A DNA stretch of 64,000 bases, taken from NCBI GenBank assembly GCA_030435675.1, contig CM059622.1, forward strand, positions 7,626,001 to 7,690,000. Reading direction: 5' to 3'. The DNA is from Steinernema hermaphroditum (Eukaryota > Nematoda > Chromadorea > Rhabditida > Steinernematidae). The notes below the pieces were generated by a model. It was not told where the DNA came from. It ran no database searches and worked only from the letters and a program-made list of their open reading frames with translations. Numbering within the stretch: the first letter of the stretch is position 1; every line of letters begins with the position of its first letter. Shown piece after piece: positions 12,462 through 24,300 of the stretch. The position numbers and the translations under genes were made by a program.

Positions 12462-15400
12462 GCCTGCGGGCCTTCCTTCCTCTCTCTGTGATCGTCTTCT
12501 TTCGCATAACTGTCGTCGATTCTCGTCCCTTCGATTCCCCAACGTCGAACTCGCCAATGACCCTCCTCATACCGGTTCCGCGTGGCATCCACGCACCCTC
12601 CCCTCGATCCCTGTTTGATGTACAAAGTGACTCTGTTCTGCTTGTTTGTCATTCTCCTGTAATTTAAATGAATCGTTTCCTTCCACAGCACGAGGCGCAT
12701 GACGAACTCGTTCTAGCAGAAGCAAAGTGCAGCCCTGTTCCGACGACGGTCGGAGAAAGTGATCGCCCAAAAAGCGTTCGAAGGGTCGGCCGGAGATGTT
12801 GCGACGACGGTTAGGCGCTGCGCGGCCATCGCCTCTAAACTAGGCGTCACTGCAGAATCCACTTTGCGAAAGTGCAAAGAAAGGGCATCTCTTACAAAAG
12901 GAACGCAGAAGGAAGTGAAAGAGTTAATCCGACGATGTTTCATTCGGTGCAACCTTCGAAACTCAATTTCGATCGCTTTTTTCCACAACTGGGTCATGGC
13001 CGCCGTCCACTTATCCATGCTGACAGCGATAACTATGAACTCCCCCGGTCTCTCCTACCGTAGTCCCAACGAGCACAAATATCACAAGGTGGTGATCACT
13101 GCAGAAGACGAAGCGGTGTACCGTACCGCGGCGGGGGGAAGCACTCTGCATCGTGTTTTCGGCCGCCAAATGTCGGCGGACGTCCTCTGCGCGATTATGC
13201 GGACGAAAAACAAAAGTGCCGAAAACACTTCGCCCCTGGACCACCCATGGCGACGGATGACGTCTTCCAGAAGACACATGGCCCGGGAAGCCACACAAAC
13301 CACCGTACCATACCCGCCGGGAGTTTTCGCCCTGGCAGGAGCGCGGTCATGATTGCGGGTACCGTACCCTGCGGAGCATGCTCGTGCCCGGGTCCCGGTG
13401 GTCTCGCAGCGATGTCCTTTGGCGAGTTCGCTTTTTATTATTCATTGGCAACATCGCCGCGGGCATTCGCTATTCATAACGATGTTTTGTTTTCTTTGCG
13501 TCGCAAAACATCGCTCCCAAAATAGCTCCTTCGCCGGCGCCCGGAGGGGCCGTCGAGGACATCGCGGAGGGGGAGGCCTCGCGTCATCCTCTCTATTATG
13601 CATAATCAGAAGAGTGACCTCCGGGATTTGCCTTGTTTTCCTCCGAACGCGCACTTTCGGAGCATCGCCTCCACGGCCACTTCCCGACCTGATCTTGGCT
13701 CTTTGGCCCGTCGGGGCTATGCGTGCACATCCGCGGCGCCTTCGTTTTTCGGCCCTCCACTCCTAACCGGCGGCGGAATGTGTGATTTCGAGAGGATTTA
13801 TTCTCGGCACGTCGAGATAAATGAGTTGCACAGCCGCATAGTGCACTTTCTGCGCTTTCCGCCCGCGGCGCTGCGGACAGCCGCGCCTTTTTTTGCGTGT
13901 CGAGACGCGTGATTGATGCACACGCCGAACACGACGCAACTTTCGGACTTCTCTCGATAGCTGATTCGATTAATGCGCCCCAATTATGTTTATTAATCCG
14001 GGGCCGACGGTCCGATTCCCACGGAGAACCCTTTTCGGACCCGTCGTGGGACCCCGTCGACGCGTGTGGCCCTAAAAAGCGTCTGAGGGGGCCGCGTGTG
14101 AAGAACGCCTGGAGGAACAAAAGACACTTCGGGAAATGGAAACTTCGCGACAAAAGAAAGAAGATTAATTTCGAGGAGCGAGAGTGCGCCGCGAGGAGGT
14201 TGTAACAGCCGGGGAAGCCCGGACCGAAAGCGCCCAGGGGACCGATCCAGGGACCTTGGAAGTGACGACTGTTTTGTACTCCCCTAAACGGATTGCCGAA
14301 GGTGGGTGACGCGACGGACAGGCTCCGATTATGTAGGGGAATCTCATAAGGATGTACTTAGCCTTCTAAATATAGTCCCGATCCTGTTTTTCTTCGGAGA
14401 GCCTTCTACCGTAACCCCGTTCGGCCCTAACCAGGCTTCTGAGGTCCGCAGTCCGCGGCCATCCATCACCGTTTCTGCAGATTTCTTTTTTTCGCGTGTG
14501 ATCGTCGAACACGGGAGCAGGAAGTGTGAACAAACAGTCGCGTACCTGGCACGGGGCGCTCGGGAGTGCCGAGACGACAAAAAGGTGTACTTTACAAAAC
14601 TATTTTCGTCGCGAAATCACTTTTTGCAAAAGTCAATTATGAGATGACGCAGGGCGCGGCCACAAACGAGTAATTGACGCTGTCGGAGGTTGTGAAAGCG
14701 CCAATTAGTCCGATCCTGTTGCCGGAAGAAGCTGATTTTGTGACTCTGCAGATTCAGGGAGAGGGAGATGTCAGAGGACTGAGTGGAAGAGATCCAGAAG
14801 AATCACGCAAGGAACACACGATTTGTGACTTGTGCCAGCAGTGGAAGGCGAAGGGGATACAGTCCTAGAAGGATTACAAGTTTCCAGGGCTCAGATTCCT
14901 CCCATCCATGCATGCTTGTGGCTTGTTCTTGTTCAGTGATCCCGCTTGCAATTCACTCTCGCTGCCTTCTTTGTGTTCTCTCGTTCCAAAAACCCTCAGG
15001 TGTATAGCTTCTTTTTTGCACCTTTCGTACTTTGGACCTTTGAAGTTGGAGTCCTTCTGGCGCACAAACTCTCCCAGATTCGTTTATTATTACCCGGAAA
15101 TAAAAGAGACGCGGAACGAATAATCCGTTCCCCGACGGCTCCCATTAATGCATAGGATCCAAACGGCGCTTCGGAATTGAGCAGCTCTCCGCTCCGAGAA
15201 CCTCGACCCCTCGAAGCCGCTTCTCCCCTGGAAGAATACACGCAGCGCCACTTGATTGGAGGGAGTCCCTCAAGAGGAACTCGGAATTTACAGTCCTTCG
15301 GCCCTGGAACCACGGTGTCTTCTTGACCCCTCAAAGGTCGCCACCGAAGGCTTCCTTCTCACAACGCTAATCCCCTTATAGGTGATCGAAAAGTCAATAG

Positions 15401-18400
15401 AGTTACACCTTCGTCTGCACTTTCGTTGCACCCCTAGCGATCCTGCAGGCCCTCCTCTATCTGTATAGAAGAGGCGAATCCGAGAAGCGACCACTGATCG
15501 ACGGCAACGCGGCTGTTACACCGCCGACGGCCATTCTAATTAGAAACATTTTGGAGGAGAACGCGGAAATGCGGGTTATGCATCGAGAGGTGCCACCTGA
15601 CGCTCGGCAGAAGAAGCCTCGGAGGACTCCCGAGGACCTCTTTGACCTTCGGATTCGCAGAGTGCAAATAGATTCGCCGCCACTGGGCGATCGCCGCCGA
15701 CGATCTTGAGCCAGAGGTGGATAGTTAGGAGGGTGCCGATTTGGAAGACGATTCCGAAGGGGATGGGAGGGTGAGTGGAATCGCGGCACTTTCTGTGTTC
15801 AAAGGCACATCCCTAGTCGAAGTGGGTTCAGTCGGAAGCGTTTTTCTACGAGTTGTGACTACAAACCACAGAAAAAAGCGACTTTCGAGAACTTTGTGCC
15901 ATTCAGCACATTTACTCCGTTCTCCACATCGCCTCCAAGAGATCGAGCGGAGACCGCCGCGGGCCCTGTGGTTCGAAGGAGGTTCCAGAATCTGTCTATT
16001 CGACGGTGAAAGTTGATCTAAGAGCGAAGATGGCCACAATAAGTGAGCAGTCAAAAAGAGCATTTTTTGTGTCTTGGTCTCCATGCGCATGTGAAATGAA
16101 GGCATCTGGAAAGTGGAGGCTGTAAATAGGACTGAATCTGAAAGGCAACAGAAGAAGATCAGATGTCAGCAGTACTGTAGGCTCTCTTTTATTTTGAGTT
16201 TCGGTGCTGCAGCGGAGGGCGAAGTGTTTGTTTTGTAGGCGATGAAGGGAAGCGTGTCATTTCCCATGAATAAATTGGCGCATAAATAGCCGAAGACGGC
16301 GACGTCGAGAGGCGCCGAATGTGGTTAGGGGCCCTTCCAGGAGAGGGCTGAGTCACGTGGCAACACAAATGCCGCGCGATTATACATTCGATGGAAGAAC
16401 TAGTTAGGCAGAAAAAGCAGAATCCACTCAGAAGACCCAGATCACGGTAGAGAGACCCCCGAGGTGTCATGCAGGGGATAATCACTGTGGCGACCCATCC
16501 TTCGGACCTACACCATCCCAGAAGCCTTCCGCGGGCTTCCAGTAACTCAGTGGACCGTATTCCGGCGAGTGACGTCGCTGTCTCCAAAAAGCGTCGAAAG
16601 TGCAAACCGAAGCGCGTGACGCGAGGGAATGGCGATTTGATTGATTCCTCTTCTCCGCGATAAAACGAATAACGGGTTCCAATTATACCGCCGGTTATGG
16701 GATTACGCGTCTCTATAAATCAACGCTTCGGCGCCACTCGGTGAGTTTGTTGCGAAGACAAACAACTTTTTCGGAATCTGATGTCAACGCATCCAGGGCT
16801 TTCAACGCATCGAGTCCCCAGAGGTCGACGACTTAGGGAGCAAACACTCTCCCCACCTTCTGATCCTTTAATCCGGCACCTCCACCTTCTCAAATCCGTC
16901 TTAGGACTGCAGACGATAGAGGAATCGCCGGGATTGGGGGTGGAAGAGAGCAGAGAAGTGGATTCTTTTCGGGGCGATTTCAAGTGGGGAGTGGAAGGTG
17001 TCCCAGATGTGCCATTCACGGGCAAGGACTGCTTGGCATAGTTACGTCGAATGAACCTTTTTCTTCGGCCTCCATGCTCGAAATGAACTGTGAACCCTTC
17101 TTCTTGAACCACTGGGTCCACCCGGGTGGAACGGTCATCGGCGGCGTCTCCCACGCGTCAATACTAAGACGAGAACATCGAGCGAAGATTATCTCTCCCT
17201 GAAATATATCTATAATCATAAGCCCCACGTGTCCCCGAGGTCGACGGATTTCGGAGCGAAAATACTCTCTCGACGTCCGGCGCGTCACCTCCACCCGCGC
17301 CTATCGAGTCCAGTACAGGTGGGAGAAGACGACCCGTAGAGGCACAACTAATCGTCTATCTCTTCGAAGATTCGCGGACCTTGTTGATATGAAATCCGAT
17401 CCAAACGTCATCCTTCTAATCAGAACCACCCGCACTCTTAATCCGTCCAACCCGTGTGTCCCAAGTCCTCGGAGTTGCCTTATCCCTTGTGCATCCAAAC
17501 GTGGGCGTCTCCAATCCTTCCAGAAGTAGCTCAAACCGGGCTTCGGAGTGCACCTTGCGGCGGCTACATTCACGAGTATAGACGTGCAGTGAGGATACAA
17601 AATGGCCCAAGAGCACGCTTCGGGGTCGAGAGAACGGCCCTCTGCACCGGATTCTGCGCCTAGAATCGGCGACTTCCTGGTTACTACTTCCGTGTCTCCC
17701 CGAAAACTGGTTAAGTTCGAACTCTACCCGACGTCTCCGTTTTTGTGTCTTCGGCGGAGCACTCCTCGCCGTGACTATGCCCTTTGCCGCGAAACCGGTT
17801 TGCGCAGGTGTTTCGACTTGTGATCGATGGTGGCTACAGACGGTGGCGGTGGCGATGTTGCGGAATCAGGTGATCAAACGACGCCGAAGTGACTATGCGG
17901 AGGGACCAATTCTGGCTGCACTCTGTGAGTAGAACGCCGTTCACGGTGCACAGAATCGGAGAAGAAGAACTGCTTCTTGACTATAGGTGGAAGGGAGGAC
18001 TCAGAGAACAAAGGAAACCTGTTCCCCTGAGAGTTGCAAACAACGGAATCACAGCGATTACGCGACTCCGACACGTCCGATCCGATTACGGTCGCGTACG
18101 TCCGATCGCGTTGACTTCATCGGTGGCGGCGGAACGGCGCATTCGGGGCTACAAGCTGAAGTTTCGAGGAGATCCCTCTCCTGGGGTGCTTCCTCTTCTT
18201 TCACTCGAAGGGTTAGTTTGTGAGCCAGTGAAGGCTTCCACTGAATGGCGGCGTTGTAACGAATCCGTCGTCGGCAGAGGCGCCTAACTAAAACGCGACA
18301 CGTTTTACACATTAATCGCTGACTCAGCCGAGGGCGTTTCTCTAAATCAGTCGTGGCGCCTCCGTTTAAATATAGAAAACACTCTCGAAACTTTGAGAAC

Positions 18401-21304
18401 AACCAGAAGACTTCTGACCCCAGGGAATGTATGCTTGTCTCTGGAGCCAGAGCTGGGTCCCGTATGGATTCTTTGCATTTCTTAGGCATTGGGGAATCCA
18501 TTAGGGAAACACCTTTCCTTGTGAAATGTCCCACGCACTTTCAGCACAAAATGCCAACTATGCGTGTGGCCCTGCACAGAACCAAGCACTCGAGCGTCGA
18601 ATCATAAATCGCCTCGGGACCTGGTTCTTTGTAGCATAACTCACTCGACGCGATTATGCCTTTGCCCTTTCGTCACATCGGTGCACACATAACCCAATCC
18701 GAGGTCTTCCCACATCGCTAATCGCCTTCTGGGAATCGAATCCGAAGTGTGTCTTCCGCCTCGGCCTCTGGAGACTACGAACACGACCCCGCGGCCTCTG
18801 GAGGGGGCTGTGCCCGCCTTAAGCTACAGATTCGATTGTCTCGGTCACTCAGACGACCTTTCGGCCACTCAGGTGCACTTTCCTGAAAGCGGAGGCCTAT
18901 TAGGGACCGTGAAGGAGGGATACAACACGGTGCATTCAGGGTGATTGATTGGGTGAGTGTCTCGAGAGGAAAAGGATGTGCATAAGTGGTCAAGAAGGCA
19001 CATGTCTTTACTATACGTGGAGGGTGCACCCTCAAGGGCGAATTCTGAAACCAAAAAGACGTTTCGACGAAAGCGACTCTTTTTGCATGAGAGAGAACTG
19101 CACGTAGCGGGATTCGACTCGTTTTCTCAGAAGGAAGTGTCTTCCCTAACCACAGTAGGGAGTGCAAAGCACAGATTCTGGGTCACTTAGGGATACAAAA
19201 CGGTCCGATCGGAGAGCAGATGGCCTTGTTTTGTGGAAATCGAACGTCTTCTCGAGAGAAGGAGACAGAAGTTTGTGCTAGGCAGCTCCGTTTTTGTCCA
19301 AAGATCAGATTTTATGTGAGATCTCTCGAAGATAGCGATGTTTCTGTGCAGACCTATGCACATAGAAGGGCGAAGTTTGTGCGATAACGTCGGAGTGACG
19401 CATTCTGAAAGTGCACAGATGAGCCATTTCTCTTTTTTGGTGTCACATGAAAGGAGGCCATCGCCGAATCGCTGTGTCGCGGAAGCGAACTTCTGAGGGA
19501 AATGTTTCTTTTCTCGAGGAGAAAAGGAAGGAGGTCACAGTATCTTCCAATGGAAGGCAACCGGAGCTGGCCATTTCCGAGGATCCCTATTCAAGGGAGG
19601 TCCCGCAGAGATCCTTTAGAAACGGAGGACCCCGAACGGGAGGCCTTCTGTTCTGAGTCGTAACCTATTTCTTCTTCTCCTCCAAAAACCAAACATCACA
19701 AAAACTCCGAAATTGAAAAAAGTGTTTTCCAAGAGGCTCTAGCGCCCGGTGGCCCGTCTAATCTACCGTACCGCTTCCGGAAAAACACCTGAGTCCGCTA
19801 ATGGCGTCGACTTCTGTTTTCACGGACTTCGAGCGGTGGAGCGCGAAATCCGCGATTGGCGGAATAATTAATCTCGGCCTTTATTATTCATCATAAAGCT
19901 ATGGGTTGGCGAAGAAGAAGAAGCGACGCCGAGGCAGAACACGGGGCGACGGGTGCAGGAGTGTCTCCTACTCGCCGAGGACACGTGGCGCCTGCGGGGA
20001 CTGCTTTCCATCGCGAACTGCGTGTCGAGGAATCGGAGAATGGCCTCCAGAGTATCTCTGTTTCGACCAGCTTACGACCAGCGTTTCGACCAGTGGAACG
20101 TTTTACCGAAGAAGATGGGTCCCAGTCTCATTATGAGAAGTTTTGTCCAAGTCCAAGGATCCTCTTCCATGTAAAGTTACCGTAATCCGAAGCATTTAGT
20201 CCATTAGAGTGAAAACTTCGGATCCACTTCTTGGGACACTCCGTAGCGTCGCCGTTCCTCTGACCGATTCCCTGTGTGTTCCAGAAGATCTTACTGCTTC
20301 TGCAGTTTGGACGGCGCCCTAAAGAGTCTTCCATCCTTTGTTTTCCACGATCGCCCACAAAGTGCGTTTTCAGTCTGTTTTTCGCCGTCTCTGGACTTTC
20401 CACGCGATTTCCTAAAATCAGTAGACGGCGCCATTGTTTTCTCGTGGCAGCCGAATCAAAGCGCGCAAACCACATTGCGCTCTTCGGACATCGTCGCCGA
20501 TCCTCGGAGAGCCAATTTACTCCAAATGCCGGCTCGAGAAGTGTCCTCGGCAACATCGACAAGAGGCGCTCCTCAAAGTGAATTTCCGATTTTGGTCGGC
20601 TCGGAGCCCGCTTGTTGCACAATACAGGTGAAATGTCTTCGCAGAACTCCAGGATTACTGTACTCTCCTATATTGACCTCTACCCTGCCCATCCATGCGA
20701 CGAAAGCAGAAACGCTCTTTCTAGATACGCATCGCCGATGACGGCAAAACAAACTGTCGCTCCGCAGAGTTCTCTCCACGCCCCGGTGAGCATCCCTTAT
20801 TTTCGGAGAGGTGGCCCCGTTTTGGTTATTTGCTATTCCGGCGGGTGTCGGCAGGTCTTCATATCCCTCTTTGTTTTTGAACTGGGATGGAAACCGATTT
20901 ATGCCTGCAGACTCGGTCCTGTAGCTGTAGAACGCCAAAAACAGCCATAAAAGCAAACATGTTCCGAGTCTCGGTTCCAATAGAGCCTCGGGACACAGCA
21001 CTCTACAGGGTATTTTCGCCGTTTGATTCGATTTCCGTCAGAGAATCACCCGAAAGGATCCTTCGTCCCATGGCCTCCCCGTCAGGGCCTAACCTTCCTT
21101 CCTCCGTCAGCACCTCTCCAAAGTGCGTTCTTTGTGTTTGTGCCGGAATCCGGCTCCGACCACCCACGAAGGTGTCGTCTGTCACGCGTCGTCGCCGATT
21201 AGATTAGTCCTGCGCGCGATTTGTTTTCGTTTGCTTTCGCCCTCGAGGACCCTCTGGCCCGAGGCGATCGGGTTACTCGTCGGGGGTTCAGTCGTTTCTT
21301 TCAG
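12462..21304. other. Gene-poor 8.8-kb region between hmbx-1 and the four-TM gene
   Basis: No protein family was recognised on either strand. The longest frames (for example 13596-14153 minus and 20131-20622 minus) overlap open frames in other phases and lack paired splice sites or recognisable domains. TACCGTA-type heptamers recur (about 13057, 13123, 13362, 14407, 19764 and 20180). Strings like AAAGTGCA/TGCACTTT and TTCGGA are common. The only stretch I would call coding-like is 15449-15709, listed separately. It may be a regulatory domain for hmbx-1 or the membrane gene, or may hold non-coding RNAs I cannot see. Confidence 0.45.
15449..15709 (+). CDS. Coding-like orphan exon, unrecognised
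   Basis: After an acceptor-like ATCCTGCAG (ending at 15448) a frame runs 86 codons to TGA at 15707-15709. It has a natural-looking composition: charged and helical, including ILIRNILEENAEMRVMHREV and RRTPEDLFDLRIRRVQID. No ATG stands at its start, so it would need an upstream exon, and I could not find a convincing one. I recognise no family. It could equally be a chance open frame in this 8.8-kb gene desert. Confidence 0.22.
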   Translation, partial: ALLYLYRRGESEKRPLIDGNAAVTPPTAILIRNILEENAEMRVMHREVPPDARQKKPRRTPEDLFDLRIRRVQIDSPPLGDRRRRS

Positions 21305-21346
21305 ATCCCGAGCCCTCGGAGAGGCCCCGAAGCGGACTTAACGGCC

Positions 21347-24300
21347 ATGGACGTAAGTTTCCTACTTGGGGCTTCCCACCTTCTCTGAGGAAAGGGTTCC
21401 CCCAATCCTGCACAAGGGGAGCATGTGGGAACCTTTTGCAGGATAGTGAAAAAGCAGTGGCTTCTGTGTCTTTCTTTCACAAAAAGGGTTTGAGGAAGGA
21501 ACCTTCGAACTCGCCGAACTTTGTGACCACAAGTGACGCCAAAAAAAAGACTCAAAAGGAAATGTTTGTAGGCGAAAAAAAACAGTCCGAGATATTTGAG
21601 CTGGGAAGCGGCTCCTCTGCGAACGTGATTGACGCAAGTGCCTCGAGATCGTAGTATATCTGGAAGTGAGTCGAATTCAAAGTGCATTGTAGCGACATTT
21701 CAAGAGTTTTTGTGTTCCAAACGTCCACAGATCAATCGAGAAACACTCTTCTACCCACAGAAAATCAGAGGTTTTGCAGGCTATCTCTATCTCTAGATAT
21801 CTCCTCTCAGTGCAGAGTATCTTAAAAAAGGATATCTTTCGTCCTTTTTTCTCTCTTACGATCGCTCTCACGCTCATCAATCTCGAAGATGACTTTCTAG
21901 ACCTCTGTCTGGATGCAACGTTCAACAACGAACATTTCCGTCTCGTTCCAAATGAACCGTCGGAGTCCAGACAAATGTCTGCTCGGCCCCGTGCGACCGG
22001 TTGGTCCCTTCTCCGAATGAAAAGTGACTTTTGTTTTCATCTCTTTCAAGTGAAACATTTCTCTCTCTGTGGGTTTCACTCTACAAGAAGAATGCACCTT
22101 CGCAGGGCAAATTGCTGTAAATAAAACAAAATTATATGGAATCTCTTCAACGCACACGCTATGAGAATCCCGCACATCGATATTTATGGATTCCCTTTAG
22201 GTCTGTTCCCCCTAATATCATAGTCTCCTTGTCGACCTCTATATGTCTTTGGGGAAAGGACGTCCACTTCATCTTCCTAGAAGGGTCCCTTCATATTCAG
22301 ATAAAGCGGAATCTTTGCTAATTCGCCCTTCGCAGCCCCCTCCCTCCAGAAGCCTCTTCCTCCTCGGGACCAACAGTTGCTGGCGGATCAAAAACTGAGC
22401 AGGCATAAACAAATTGCCCAATCCGGCACAATCGCCGCCGAATTTGATGGACGCGCGCCGTCAACGCACTTTTCACAGAAACAATTGTTTTCGGCCTTGA
22501 GGCGGGAAGCCAAGCGTGCAGTCTTGGCCTTCCGTTTCCCCTCGGGACCCTTAGAAGACCCTCCGGCCCTCCTTGGGGACGATTTCTTTAGGAGTGCACC
22601 GTCAATTAGAGCGATGAAGCGGTGGAGAAGCCTGACGCATGATTAAAGGCCGATGCGGGTCCCGCGCCGAATTGGTCTTTCCGCGTTTATTTATGCCTGT
22701 GCTACGAGAATTCCGCTTTGTTTTTAATCCAATTCGGCTATGAACGACGCGGTTCGATGGGATGAAAACAGCTGTCGTGCAGCCATAATGCGTCGTGTTT
22801 ACAAGGGCGTCCTGGGACGATTCTCTTCGTTAGGGCCTGAGCAACCCTTCCCGGAGCGGAGTGTTCTCCTTTAAGGAGGAACTCGAGGTACTAATCACTC
22901 TAAGTGTTCTCCCTCAAATCCTTGTCCTTGTGGATGTTCTTCCTGGGTACGCGCTACCCAAAAAGGGCGCCAAGAAGGACAAAGACGCACTCCGGAAACG
23001 ATCAGAATTGCATGACGTCGTGTGGACAAACGCCATCTTCCCATGGATAGGAAAGCTGTTCCCGTGTCCTGTGAATCTCAGAGAAATGTTCCCCTCCCCG
23101 ACCGCTTCTTCCTTCTAAAGGGATTTATTTGCGGCAGAAACCACTTGCCTCTGCAGGCTTTGAACCGTTCCATCAAACTGCTCTTGTTCTCGGAAGGCGG
23201 ACGCCGCGTCGGGAGGCGACACATGATTCCTCTGGAGACGCACTTCTTAGAGTAGACGTCTCATCGGCCTTCCAGACATCTCGCGAGATCAGACGCCAAG
23301 TCATCTGGCCTCGGAGTCCCCAATTCGATGTGAAAGGGCGCTGGAGGCCTTCCCGTTTTGTGGCCCTCCGGGGATCGCAGGAGGCGACCACAAAACGAAC
23401 TCCGAACTTTGCTGTCCGTGCCAAATCTTTGCTGATCGTCCCAAATCCGTCCCGGAAGCCCTATATCCATTTAGTTGCGGGGAGTTTTGAACAGAAATAA
23501 CCCCAGATTATCGTCTTCGAATCTTAGGCCCTCGGAGCGTCCTTCTCGTTGTTTTCAAAAGCGCTTCCCTTATCAAAGGAATCTCAGATTTCAGAGCATC
23601 CTCTCGCTCGATTTCGCGCGAATTTCTCGGTGTTCGGTGCCTGGTCGGTCGCAATTTGTTCCCATCGGCGATACCTTTCCAATTATGTCCGCGTATAATT
23701 GTGTGAACAAAAAAACAGCCGCCGCCGAAGGCGAGGAGTCCTCCGATACCCTCCCAGAAGCCGCGCTTCCCACCATCTCCCTCGGCGTCCAATTAATTCC
23801 TGTTTGTTGTGGCGTCGGGCCCTCGGGACTCTTCGGGGCTCACCTCCCGCTTTCAGCTCGTATGTGACATGCGAGTGCTGGTGGTACGCGACCAGCACAC
23901 GAAGATCTTTGGCCAGCGCCTCCTCAACTCGCAGCTATCCGTCTACATCGGCCTTCTGCAGCTCGTCGTTTGCGTGTGGTCCCTCACCCAGCACGTCTAC
24001 TCCCTCCTTCACTACAGAGAGGTCAGTTTCCCTTCCCTGAAGGTGTGTAAGGATGCCCCAGAGGGCCTTCTCGGGAGCAGCCTGTAATGGGAAGGTGGGG
24101 AAATCGATGGTTACTACGAACTAAATGGCAAACATTTTATGTCGTTTCGTTAACGATCTCTGAAAAACGTTTGGGTCCCAAAATAGAGTAGCGGCCTCGA
24201 GAGATACTGTAGTGTACAGATCAGCTGCAAAAGCTCCGATCGTGGCCCTCGAGGCGATCGTTTTTTGATCGCTTCTCCGCCGATTGAAGCGACCTTGAAG

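Noticed and set aside
19901..20185. Plus-strand frames starting MGWRRRRSDAEAE and the overlapping 20174-ending frame
   Set aside because: Low-complexity Arg start, competing open phases, no splice partners and no family recognised.
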